Shown: positions 1 to 8,500 of the stretch, one piece after another
How the letters are laid out: each line of letters opens with the position of its first letter
How positions within the stretch are numbered: the first letter of the stretch is position 1
Assembly: GCA_965202875.1 (NCBI GenBank)
Contig: OZ241870.1
Coordinates: forward strand, 2,790,001 to 2,854,000
Reading direction: 5' to 3'
Length of the DNA stretch: 64,000 nt
DNA from: HK1 sp965202875
Lineage (GTDB): Bacteria > Pseudomonadota > Gammaproteobacteria > HK1
Position numbers and translations under genes: made by a program
Notes under the pieces: model-generated
What the model was told of the DNA's origin: nothing
What the model saw: only the letters and a program-made list of their open reading frames with translations
Databases searched by the model: none

Positions 1-3000
1 CCCACCACGCCGCCCCGTCGAGCGGCGGGCGTTACGGCATCGAGACGAAGTTCACCCGCGCGGTCCGCGATCTCGGAGGGCGTTTCGAGCACCGCCTGTT
101 CCTGTCCGCCACGCCCCACAACGGCCACTCCAACAGCTTCTCCACCCTGCTGGAGCTGCTCGACCCGTACCGCTTCACCCGCGGGGTGCCGGTCCGGGGC
201 AAGGGCGCGCTCGAAGACGTGATGGTGCGGCGCATCAAGGAGGACGTCCGCCAGATCCAGGGCGGCTTTCCGGAACGGGACGTGCGGCCCGTGGTCATCG
301 ACGGCCTGCCGGAGGACGCCCCGGAGCTCGTGCTCTCCCGCTTCCTCGACGAGTACCGCGGCCTGCGGGAGGAACGGCTGAAGACCGGCACGGCACGCGC
401 CCGGGCTGCCGCCGCCCTGCTCGTGGTGGGCCTGCAACAGAAGCTGCTCTCGTCCATCGAGGCCTTCGCCATTTCGCTGGCGAGGCATCGGGTGACGGTG
501 CGCAAGCAGTGGGAGCGCGCGAGGGCCGGCGAGGCGGAGGTCTCCGTCTCGGCAGTCTCGGCGCCGACACCTTCCCCTCCTGGGAGCGGGTCGGAACGGA
601 TGACGGCCGGCGAGGCGGAGGGCTCCGTCTCGGCAGTCTCGGCGCCGACACCTTCCCCTCCTGGGAGCGGGTCGGAGCGGATGACGGCCGGCGAGGCGGA
701 GGGCGAGGCGGACGGCTCCGGCCGTGGCGGCGCCCTTGCGAGCGGCGCCCGCGAGCGCAGTCGCCTGGAGACCCGGCCGGGAGGAATCGCCGCCATCCCC
801 GACCCACGCGGCAACGGGCGGGGAGCGGATTCCATCCATGCGGACGCCGGCCGGTTCGCGAGCCCTCCCGGCGCGGACGACGAACGCGCCGAGCTCAGCG
901 ACGGCGAGAGCGAAGCGGAGGAAGCCGCGCAGATCGCCGCTCTCGACGCCGCCGCCGAGGCCGAAGCGGCCGGGGCCGGAGCCAGGGACGCGAAGGCGGA
1001 GGCGATCCGGCGCCGGGAGGAGGTCCTTCTCGACCGGATGGAGGAAGTGGCTTCCGGCGCCCGCGGGCTTCCGGACGCCAAGACCCGCCGCCTGATCGAC
1101 TGGATCCGCGACAACCTGTGCCCGGCGCTGCCGCGCCCCGGCGGGCGCTCCCGTCACGGCGGCGGCACCCCCGCCCGCGACGCCTCCCCGGCTCGCCGGG
1201 AGGGTCGCGGCGGGCAGGTACGGACGGAGGCCGCCAGCGCCTCGGGCGGCGGCACCCTCCCCGCTCGCAAGGAAGCGACCCCTTCCTTGCCTCGCGCCGC
1301 CGCGGCGGAGAGCGCCGGCGATTCCGCGCAGCGGGCTCGCCAAGCGACCGCGCCCGCGCCAGCGGCCACCCCTCGCTGGAACGACGCCCGGGTGTTGATC
1401 TTCACGGAGAACGTCGTCGGCACCAAGCGCTACCTGCGCGAGATGCTCGAACAGGCCGTCGCCGGCACCCACCTCGCCGAGGAGCGTATCGAGACCATCG
1501 ACGGACAAACCGTGGGGGCGAAGCGCAAGGAGATCCAGCGCCGCTTCAACGCCGACCCCGCGCGCGACCCGCTGCGCATCCTCATCGCCACCGACGCCGC
1601 CCGCGAGGGGCTGAACTTCCAGGCCCACTGCACCGACCTCTTCCACTTCGACCTGCCCTGGAACCCCGGCCGCATCGAGCAGCGCAACGGGCGCATCGAC
1701 CGCAAGCTGCAACCGGCGCCGCGGGTGCGCTGCCACTACTTCGTCCTGCCGCAGCGCGCCGAGGACCACGTCCTGGAGGTCCTGGTCAGGAAGACCGACA
1801 CCATCAAGCGCGAGCTCGGCAGCCTCTCCAAGGTGATCGACGACGACGTCGAACGCCGTCTTCGCGGCGGCATCCGCCACCGGGACGCGAAGCGCCTCGC
1901 GCGCGAGATCGAAGCGGCGGATCTCGACCGGGAGAAGAAGCGCGTCGCGGCCGAGGAGCTCGAAGCCGCCCGTGAGCGCCAGGACGACCTCAAGGCGCAG
2001 ATCGAACGATGCCGCGGGCTGCTCGAACGCTCGCGCCGGTGGGCGCGCTTCTCCCCGGAGCCCTTCCGCGACGCGATGTCCTGCGCCCTGGAGATGCTGG
2101 GCGCCGCGCCGCTGCAAGAGGGCCGCACCGGGGACGGCCGGCCGATCTGGACCTTTCCGCCGCTCGACGGCAAGGCCCGGACGGATGCGCACGACGAGCG
2201 CGGGCAGGGTCGCCCGGAGATTCCGCCACGCGGCATCGCGGACCTCCCCGGGCAAGGTCGGGGATCGGCGGGGGAAGGTTCGACCCTTGCGGACTACGGC
2301 CGCGGGCAGGGTCACCCGGAGATTCCACCACGCGGCATCGCGGACGCCCCGGGCCGCCGCGAGGACGGGCGAGGGGCGGATTTGTCCCTTGCAAGCTGGA
2401 CCGCCACCCTGGACACCCTGCGCGCGCCCCGCAAGACCGGCCAGAAGCTCGCCGAGTGGCGGCGGGAGGCCCCCATCCGGCCCGTCGTCTTCGAGGACGC
2501 CGGGGTGCTCAGCGACGACACCGTGCACCTGCACCTGGAGCAGCGCGTCGCGCAGCGTCTGCTGGCCCGGTTCCGCACCCAGGGCTTCGTGCACCACGAC
2601 CTTTCCCGCGCCTGCCTGGTGCAGGCCGCCGACTCCATCCCCCGTGTAGCGCTGTTGGGAAGGCTGTGCCTGTTCGGGCGCCGGGCCGAGCGCCTGCACG
2701 AGGTGCTGGTCCCGGTCGCCGCCCGCTGGATCGAGCCGTCGCGACGCGCCGAGCCGCTCAAGGCGTATGCGGAGGAGGCCGAAGCGAGAACCCTGGAATG
2801 CCTGGAAGCCGCCTTGCAGGACGCCCGCGCGCCCGGCGAGACGATCCATCGCCGGCTGCTTGGAACCGCCGCCCGGGACGTCGAAGATCTGCTGCCGCAG
2901 CTCGAAGCGCGCGCCGAGGCGGTCGCCCGAAGCGCGGCGGACCGGCTGCGCGAACGCGGCGAGCGGGAGGAGCGGCAGCTTCGCGAGATCCTGGAAGGCC

Positions 3001-3242
3001 AGCGCCGGCGGGTGGAGGCGGAGCTCCGCCGGCACGAGGGCGGCGGGGTCCAGCTCGCCATCGAGTTCAGCGAGGAAGAGAAGCGCCAGCGCCAAGCCGA
3101 CGTCGCCTCCTGGCGCACGCGCCTCGCCTGGTTCGACCGCGACCTGGAGACGGAGCCGGCCCGCATCCGGGGGTTCTACGAAGTGCGGGCGCGGCGGGTG
3201 GAGCCGATCGGGCTGGTCTATCTCTGGCCGGATACGGGGTGA
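1..3242 (+). CDS. drmD: DISARM SNF2-family helicase DrmD, 3' part (5' end outside window)
   Basis: The reading frame is open from the first base and runs to a TGA at 3242, giving about 1,080 residues. The first residues follow directly on a DEAH box (HHAAPSSGG), then come the SNF2 helicase segment LFLSATPHNGHSNSF and a C-terminal helicase domain with TDAAREGLNF and PWNPGRIEQRNGRIDR (motifs V and VI). A long charged C-terminal region follows. Gene context (DrmMI downstream, DrmA and DrmB at 44-50 kb) identifies it as the DISARM class 1 helicase DrmD rather than a generic RapA-like ATPase. Two low-complexity, repeat-rich insertions (codons near 525-1380 and near 2190-2400) separate the conserved blocks. 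A second, truncated copy of its N-terminal half lies at 51488-52513. The Walker A region of this copy must lie left of the window. Confidence 0.85.
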   Translation, partial: HHAAPSSGGRYGIETKFTRAVRDLGGRFEHRLFLSATPHNGHSNSFSTLLELLDPYRFTRGVPVRGKGALEDVMVRRIKEDVRQIQGGFPERDVRPVVIDGLPEDAPELVLSRFLDEYRGLREERLKTGTARARAAAALLVVGLQQKLLSSIEAFAISLARHRVTVRKQWERARAGEAEVSVSAVSAPTPSPPGSGSERMTAGEAEGSVSAVSAPTPSPPGSGSERMTAGEAEGEADGSGRGGALASGARERSRLETRPGGIAAIPDPRGNGRGADSIHADAGRFASPPGADDERAELSDGESEAEEAAQIAALDAAAEAEAAGAGARDAKAEAIRRREEVLLDRMEEVASGARGLPDAKTRRLIDWIRDNLCPALPRPGGRSRHGGGTPARDASPARREGRGGQVRTEAASASGGGTLPARKEATPSLPRAAAAESAGDSAQRARQATAPAPAATPRWNDARVLIFTENVVGTKRYLREMLEQAVAGTHLAEERIETIDGQTVGAKRKEIQRRFNADPARDPLRILIATDAAREGLNFQAHCTDLFHFDLPWNPGRIEQRNGRIDRKLQPAPRVRCHYFVLPQRAEDHVLEVLVRKTDTIKRELGSLSKVIDDDVERRLRGGIRHRDAKRLAREIEAADLDREKKRVAAEELEAARERQDDLKAQIERCRGLLERSRRWARFSPEPFRDAMSCALEMLGAAPLQEGRTGDGRPIWTFPPLDGKARTDAHDERGQGRPEIPPRGIADLPGQGRGSAGEGSTLADYGRGQGHPEIPPRGIADAPGRREDGRGADLSLASWTATLDTLRAPRKTGQKLAEWRREAPIRPVVFEDAGVLSDDTVHLHLEQRVAQRLLARFRTQGFVHHDLSRACLVQAADSIPRVALLGRLCLFGRRAERLHEVLVPVAARWIEPSRRAEPLKAYAEEAEARTLECLEAALQDARAPGETIHRRLLGTAARDVEDLLPQLEARAEAVARSAADRLRERGEREERQLREILEGQRRRVEAELRRHEGGGVQLAIEFSEEEKRQRQADVASWRTRLAWFDRDLETEPARIRGFYEVRARRVEPIGLVYLWPDTG
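525..705 (+). repeat. 81-bp in-frame tandem repeat inside drmD
   Basis: Units starting with gccggcgaggcggag occur at 525, 606 and 687, a period of 81 bp (27 codons), so the frame is kept. Each unit encodes GEAE followed by a Ser/Pro/Gly-rich stretch. The second drmD copy near 52430 has only one short version of this segment, so the repeat expanded after the two copies separated or contracted in one of them. Confidence 0.85.
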
Positions 3243-3447
3243 CGGGGATGATGATCGGGGGCCGCCGTCATTCCCGCGAAAGCGGGAATCCATTCGTCTC
3301 GACACGGCGCGTCTTGCACAGGCGAGTGGAGCCGATCGGGCTGGTCTGTCTCTGGCCGGACACGGGGTGACGGGGAGATGATCGGGAGCCGCCGTCATTC
3401 CCGCGAAAGCGGGAATCCATTCGTCTCGGCACGGCGCGTCTTGCAGA
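3198..3447. repeat. Tandem duplication of the drmD 3' end with palindromic repeats
   Basis: The last codons of drmD plus about 80 bp downstream are repeated once with a period of 128 bp (units start at 3198 and 3326 with gtggagccgatcgggctggt). Each unit carries the palindromic element gtcattcccgcgaaagcggg followed by aatccattcgtctc. The same palindrome occurs near 25190, 25235 and 53433, so it is a dispersed REP-like hairpin of this genome. Confidence 0.85.
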
Positions 3448-3682
3448 CGTGGACGGGAGGCCCGCTTTGCCTGGTAACGGGCCTCCGGTGGCGGACCTCC
3501 GGTCCGCACTTGCGGGCGAGACGCCCGCGTTCCCAGGACGCCCACATCCTCCCGGGACGCGCCGCTTCCAGGAAGGGCGCCGCTCCTGCATGTTTATCGC
3601 CACTCGTGCCCTGGTTCCGGCTGCACCGGGTCGGGGCTTATCCTCGGCACCCTCGTAGCACTGCCCGCGACAGGTGGCGAGG
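3448..3682. other. Intergenic region between drmD and the ATPase gene
   Basis: GC-rich stretch without a convincing gene. It contains the inverted-repeat type sequence tgcgggcgagacgcccgcg (3511-3529), another short dispersed hairpin. The sequence aggtgg at 3672-3677 is a plausible ribosome binding site for the ATG at 3683. Confidence 0.5.
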
Positions 3683-5038
3683 ATGAACAGGAAACACCAG
3701 CAGTTTCGGGAGATCACGCTGCGGGACTTCCGCTGCTTCCGCGAGCGGCAGACCGTGTCCCTGACGCCGCTTACCCTGCTCGTCGGGGAGAACAGCACCG
3801 GCAAGACCTCGTTTCTCGCCGCGGTGCAGGCGGTTTGGGATGCCGCCCACGGGAGCGGCGAGCCGGACTTTCGCAAGCCCCCATATGACCTTGGAGCGTT
3901 CCCGGAAATCGTGCACCGCCGGGGCGGGCGCGAGAACCGCGCGGATTCCTTCTCGATCGGCTTCAAGGAACTGGATCCTCGGGATCGTCTCCTCGGCTTC
4001 GAGGCGACCTTCGAATCTCGCCATGCCGCGCCCGCGCCCGCAACGATCGCGTGGCGCCGCGGGCAGGTGTCGGTGGAACACCGCGGAGCGAAGGGTGAGT
4101 CCCCCCGGATTGTCCTCGAGTCTCCAGGCGGCTCGTGGTACCACCCTTTGGAAGACCGGGAGTTCGGAAGGCTCTGGAGCACCGGGTTCTTCTCCCGACT
4201 TCACCAGGCAGCGGCGAACGACCATCCGTTGAGCCTCATCGACTTTTTGTGTTCGTCGGCGGAGGGCACGAGGTTTTTGCCGAGTTCGGAAGATCTGGCC
4301 GAATTCTCGGCCTTGTCGCGCCGGTTCACCCGCGTTCCGCCGCGGGAGCCGCCCTTTGCCAGCGCTCCGGTACACCCGGGCCCTCGCAGAACCTACGACC
4401 CCACGAAGCTGGATTCGGACCCCTGGGGCGCTGACGTTCCCTCGCGTTTGGCGAGCCTTCGTTTCCGGGACAAATACGGGTGGGCGGTACTCAAGGGAAA
4501 GCTGGATGCGTTCGGCCGCGAGTCGGGACTCTTCGACGACTTCTCGGTGAACCAGCTCACCAAGGTCGAGGGAGGTCCGTTCCAGCTCCAGGTGCGAAAG
4601 TTCGGCAGGAATGGGAGGAAGGGACCCAAACGAAACCTGATGGACGTGGGGTTCGGGGTCAGTCAGGTGCTGCCGACGCTGGCCGCCCTCTTTCGTGCGG
4701 ACGGACCGTCCATGTTTCTTTTGCAACAACCCGAACTGCATCTGCATCCGAGCGCCCAAGCCGCCCTCGGCAGCCTGTTCTGTGAAGCTGCTTCGTCCGG
4801 TCGTCAGCTCATCATCGAAACCCACAGCGACTACCTCCTGGATCGAATCCTGCTCGACATCCGGGACAAGCGGACCGATTTGAAATCGGATGACGTATCG
4901 ATCCTCTATTTCGAACGCGGCGATCAGGACGTTTCCATTCATCCGATCCGGATCGACGACGAAGGTAACGTGCTCGACACACCGGAAGGGTATCGACGCT
5001 TTTTCAAGGACGAATTGAACAGGGTGATCGACTACTGA
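3683..5038 (+). CDS. AAA ATPase of the RecF/OLD-like (AAA_15/AAA_21) type
   Basis: A 451-residue ABC-class ATPase. The N-terminal strand-rich segment (ITLRDFRCFRERQTVSLTPL) leads into Walker A GENSTGKTS near residue 35. The C-terminal half has signature and Walker B elements (FLLQQPELHLHPSAQ), then ETHSDYLLDRI and a closing segment typical of DUF3696-type ATPases. There is no TOPRIM domain, so it is not a complete OLD nuclease. ATG at 3683 is preferred over GTG at 3674 because aggtgg lies 5 bp upstream of it. The stop overlaps the start of the PIN-domain gene by one base, so the two are probably translated together. Such ATPase-nuclease pairs (as in Septu or PARIS) are common in anti-phage systems. 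The target is unknown. Confidence 0.8.
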   Translation: MNRKHQQFREITLRDFRCFRERQTVSLTPLTLLVGENSTGKTSFLAAVQAVWDAAHGSGEPDFRKPPYDLGAFPEIVHRRGGRENRADSFSIGFKELDPRDRLLGFEATFESRHAAPAPATIAWRRGQVSVEHRGAKGESPRIVLESPGGSWYHPLEDREFGRLWSTGFFSRLHQAAANDHPLSLIDFLCSSAEGTRFLPSSEDLAEFSALSRRFTRVPPREPPFASAPVHPGPRRTYDPTKLDSDPWGADVPSRLASLRFRDKYGWAVLKGKLDAFGRESGLFDDFSVNQLTKVEGGPFQLQVRKFGRNGRKGPKRNLMDVGFGVSQVLPTLAALFRADGPSMFLLQQPELHLHPSAQAALGSLFCEAASSGRQLIIETHSDYLLDRILLDIRDKRTDLKSDDVSILYFERGDQDVSIHPIRIDDEGNVLDTPEGYRRFFKDELNRVIDY

Positions 5039-5535
5039 TGTGCGCGATTATCGATGCCAACGTGACCTTCGAGGTATTCGGCACAAAACGGACCGAAGCG
5101 GGTGTGCGGTTCAGGGACTGGCTGGACGGTGGCCGGGGAAGGCTTGTCGTCGGCGGAAAGAATCTGGAAGAGCTGACGAGGAACCGAAACTTCGAGAGAT
5201 GGTTCAGAGAGGAACGACGACGAGGAGGAAGAGGTCGGGTACGGCAGACAAGGAACGAAATCATCAGCGAACGCCAACAGGCGCTCGTCAGAGACGGGCT
5301 TCCGACATCCGACGATGAGCATGTCCTTGCCCTTGCCCTGGTGAGCGGTGCGCGTCTCCTCTACTCCAATGATCGCAGGCTGAAGAATGATTTTCTGAAT
5401 GCCGAAATCATTCGGGAGCCGGGAGGAAAGGTGTACACGACGCATCATGGGGGGTGGCCCGTCACACGTTTCACCGCCGAACACGAAGAGCTGCTTCGGA
5501 CGGAAAACCTCTGCGGCGACGTCCCGCCGGGTTGA
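5038..5535 (+). CDS. PIN-domain nuclease paired with the ATPase
   Basis: A 165-residue protein starting CAIIDANVTFEVFG, with the first PIN acidic residue (Asp6). Later acidic and polar positions of the fold lie in TSDDEHVLALALVSGARLLYSNDRRL. It starts at the ATG that overlaps the ATPase stop (TGATG) and ends 4 bp before drmMI. The family is made of Mg-dependent ribonucleases. There is no antitoxin-like small gene next to it, so the ATPase rather than a VapB-type partner is the likely regulator. Its place between drmD and drmMI suggests a module inserted into, or recruited by, the DISARM operon. Confidence 0.7.
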   Translation: MCAIIDANVTFEVFGTKRTEAGVRFRDWLDGGRGRLVVGGKNLEELTRNRNFERWFREERRRGGRGRVRQTRNEIISERQQALVRDGLPTSDDEHVLALALVSGARLLYSNDRRLKNDFLNAEIIREPGGKVYTTHHGGWPVTRFTAEHEELLRTENLCGDVPPG

Positions 5536-5539
5536 CCCC

Positions 5540-8500
5540 ATGCCCGCCCCCGACCCCGATACCCGCGCCCACCTCGAATGGCTCGGCTTCCTCCAGCCGA
5601 AGGGCCTCGTGGTCTCCGCCCCGGCGCTCGCGAAGGCGGGGGCGATCCTGAACCGGCAGGACACGGAGGGGTGGAGCCGCCTGCTCGGCTGCATCCGCGA
5701 GCGGGAGATCGACCCGGCGCGCGGCCCGGAGCCCTGTATCCCGGACTTCCGGGGGTTCGCCGCCGCCGTCCTCGGCTGGGGCTTCTCGCCCCTGGGGTAC
5801 GTCGGCACCGAGGAAGCCCTGATTCCGCCGGAGCTGGAGGTTCCGCTCCCGGACTACGGCGAGGTGCTCCGCCCCGACCTCGCGGTCCGCGAGCGCGACC
5901 CGCGGGACGACCGGCCGCCGTGGCAGCTTCTCGTGCAGGTGCTCGAAGCGGGGCAGGACTTCGACGCGCCGGCCACCGTCTCCTCCGGCGTATCCTCCCC
6001 CGGTGGCAACGCTGCCGCTTCCTCCGGCACCCCCTCCCGCACCCCCTCCCGCACCGCCTCCCCCGTCGCATCTTCCCCCGGCAGCGGCGGCGCCTCCGCC
6101 TCCCCCGGCGCACCCTCCAGCACCGGCGCCGCCGCCTCCCCCACCGCCCCCTCCCGCACCGGCGCCAGCGGCAACGCCGGTGGCGGCGCCGCTTCCGTCG
6201 GCATCGGCACCGACGCCAGTGGCAGCGCCGGGGTCGGGGTCGGGACCGCTGGCCTGCGCCGCCTCGAAGCCTCGCCCCAGAGCCGCGCCGAACGCCTGCT
6301 CCGCAGTACCGGCGCCCCCGCTGGCCTGCTCTTCAACGGCATCGCCCTCCGCCTCATCTCCGCCCCGCGCGGCGAAAGCTCCGGCTGGATGGACTTCCGC
6401 GTTGCGGACATGAACACCACCGCCGGGCGCCCGCTGTGCTCCGCCCTCCGCCTCCTCCTCTCCGAACAACGCCTCCTCGCGCTGCCGCGCGGCCAGCGGC
6501 TCGCCGCCCTGCTCGAAGACAGCCGCAAGTACCAGAACGAAGTGAGCGAACGCCTCTCGGAACAGGTGCTGCACGCCCTCTACGAGCTCGTCCGGGGGCT
6601 CCAGGCCGCCCACGACGCCTCCGGCGGGGAGCTGCTTCGCGAGCCGCTCTCCCCCGGCGGCGACCGGGACGACGTCTACCGCGCCCTCCTCTCCGTCATT
6701 CTCCGTCTCGTCTTCCTGCTCTATGCCGAGGAGCGCGGAGCCTTGCCGGAGGACGACACCTTCCTCCGCCACTACTCGCTCACCGGCCTGTACGAAGGTC
6801 TGCGCGAAGACGCCGCGCTCCACCCGGACACCATGGACCAGCGCTTCGGCGCCTGGGCGCAGCTTCTCGTCCTGTTCCGCCTCATCCACGACGGGGCGCC
6901 CGCCCACCGCACCGGCGGCGCACTCACCCTGCCGGAGCGCCGCGGCGCCCTGTTCGACCCGGACCGCTTCCCGTTCCTCGAAGGCCGGTACGCCGGCACG
7001 GGGGTCCGGCAGATCGTCGAGCGCGTCCGGCCGCCCCTCGTCTCGGACGGGGCGGTGTACCGGGTGCTGGAGAAGCTCCTCGTCCTCGACGGCGAGCGCA
7101 TCTCCTACCGGACCCTGGACGTGGAGCAGATCGGCTCGGTGTACGAGACGATCATGGGCTTTCGGATGGAGGTCGCGACCGGCCGCTCGGTCGCGGTCCG
7201 GCCTGCGAAGAAGCTCGGCGCCCCGAACGTCGTCGATCTCGACGCCCTGCTGGCGGAGCCGAAGGGCGGGCGCGCGCGATGGTTGCAGGCGCGGGCGGAC
7301 CGCAACGTGACGGACACCGTCGCGAAGGGGCTCCGGGCGGCGGAGACGGTGGACGACCTGCACGCGGCGCTGGACCGGGTACTGGACAAGGACGCGACCC
7401 CGGACCTCGTGCCGCCGGGCGCGCTGGTGCTGCAACCGAACGAGGAGCGGCGGCGCTCGGGCTCGCACTACACGCCGCGCGAGCTCACAGAACCCATCGT
7501 GCGCCATACCCTCACGCCCCTTCTCGACCGGCTGCGCGGCGAGGACGGGCGGGCGCCGGCCCCCGAACGGATCCTCGACCTCAAGGTCTGCGACCCGGCG
7601 CTCGGCTCCGGCGCCTTCCTGGTCGAAGCCTGCCGCCAGCTCGGCGACGCTCTGGTCGAGTCGTGGCGCGCGCACGACGCCGTGCCGGAGATTCCGCCCG
7701 ACGAGAACGAGGTCGTCTTCGCCCGCCGTCAGGTCGCCCGGCGCTGCCTCTACGGGGTGGACCGCAACCCCGTGGCCCTGGACCTCGCCAAGCTGTCCCT
7801 GTGGCTCATCACCCTGGCGAAGGAGCACCCGCTCACCTTCCTGGACCACGCCTTGCTGCACGGTGATTCGCTGGTCGGCCTCACCCGGACGCAGATCGAA
7901 GCGTTCCACTGGAAGGGGGATGCCCCGCGCTTCCAGGCCGGATTCGAGGTCATGCGGATACGCGAGCACCTGGCGAAGATCGCCGCCCTCCGCCAACGCA
8001 TCCGGGCGGCGGGCGAGGAGGTCTCCGACCGGGAGCGGCGCCTGTGCTGGCGCGAGGTGAAGGACGAGCTCGGCGAGGCGGCCGTCTTCGGCGATCTGGT
8101 CCTGGCCGCATTCTTCGAGAAGGCGAAGCCGAGGGAGCGCGAGGCCCTGCGCGCGCAGACCGCCGATGCGCTCGTGCGCGGCGAGACGCACCAATACCGA
8201 AGCTGGATCGAGGAGCTGCGCGACGGCGAGCCGCCGCTCGCCCCGTTCCACTGGGAGATCGAGCTCCCGGAGGTCTTCGAGCGGGAGAACCCCGGCTTCG
8301 ATGCGGTGGTGGGAAATCCGCCGTTCGCGGGGAAGAACACGGTGGCGGCGGCCAACGCCGCCCGCTACCCGGACTGGCTCAAGCAGATGCACGCGGAGAG
8401 CCACGGCAACGCCGACCTGGTGGCGCACTTCTTCCGTCGCGCGTTCGATCTGGTCCGCCGGAACGGCGCTTTCGGCCTCATCGCCACCAACACCATCGCC

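Noticed and set aside
3683..5535. Gabija or a complete OLD nuclease
   Set aside because: No TOPRIM domain in the ATPase and no UvrD-like partner; the second gene is a PIN-domain protein.
5399..5540. Upstream start of drmMI at 5399
   Set aside because: It would lie wholly inside the PIN gene; ATG 5540 directly after the PIN stop fits the operon spacing.
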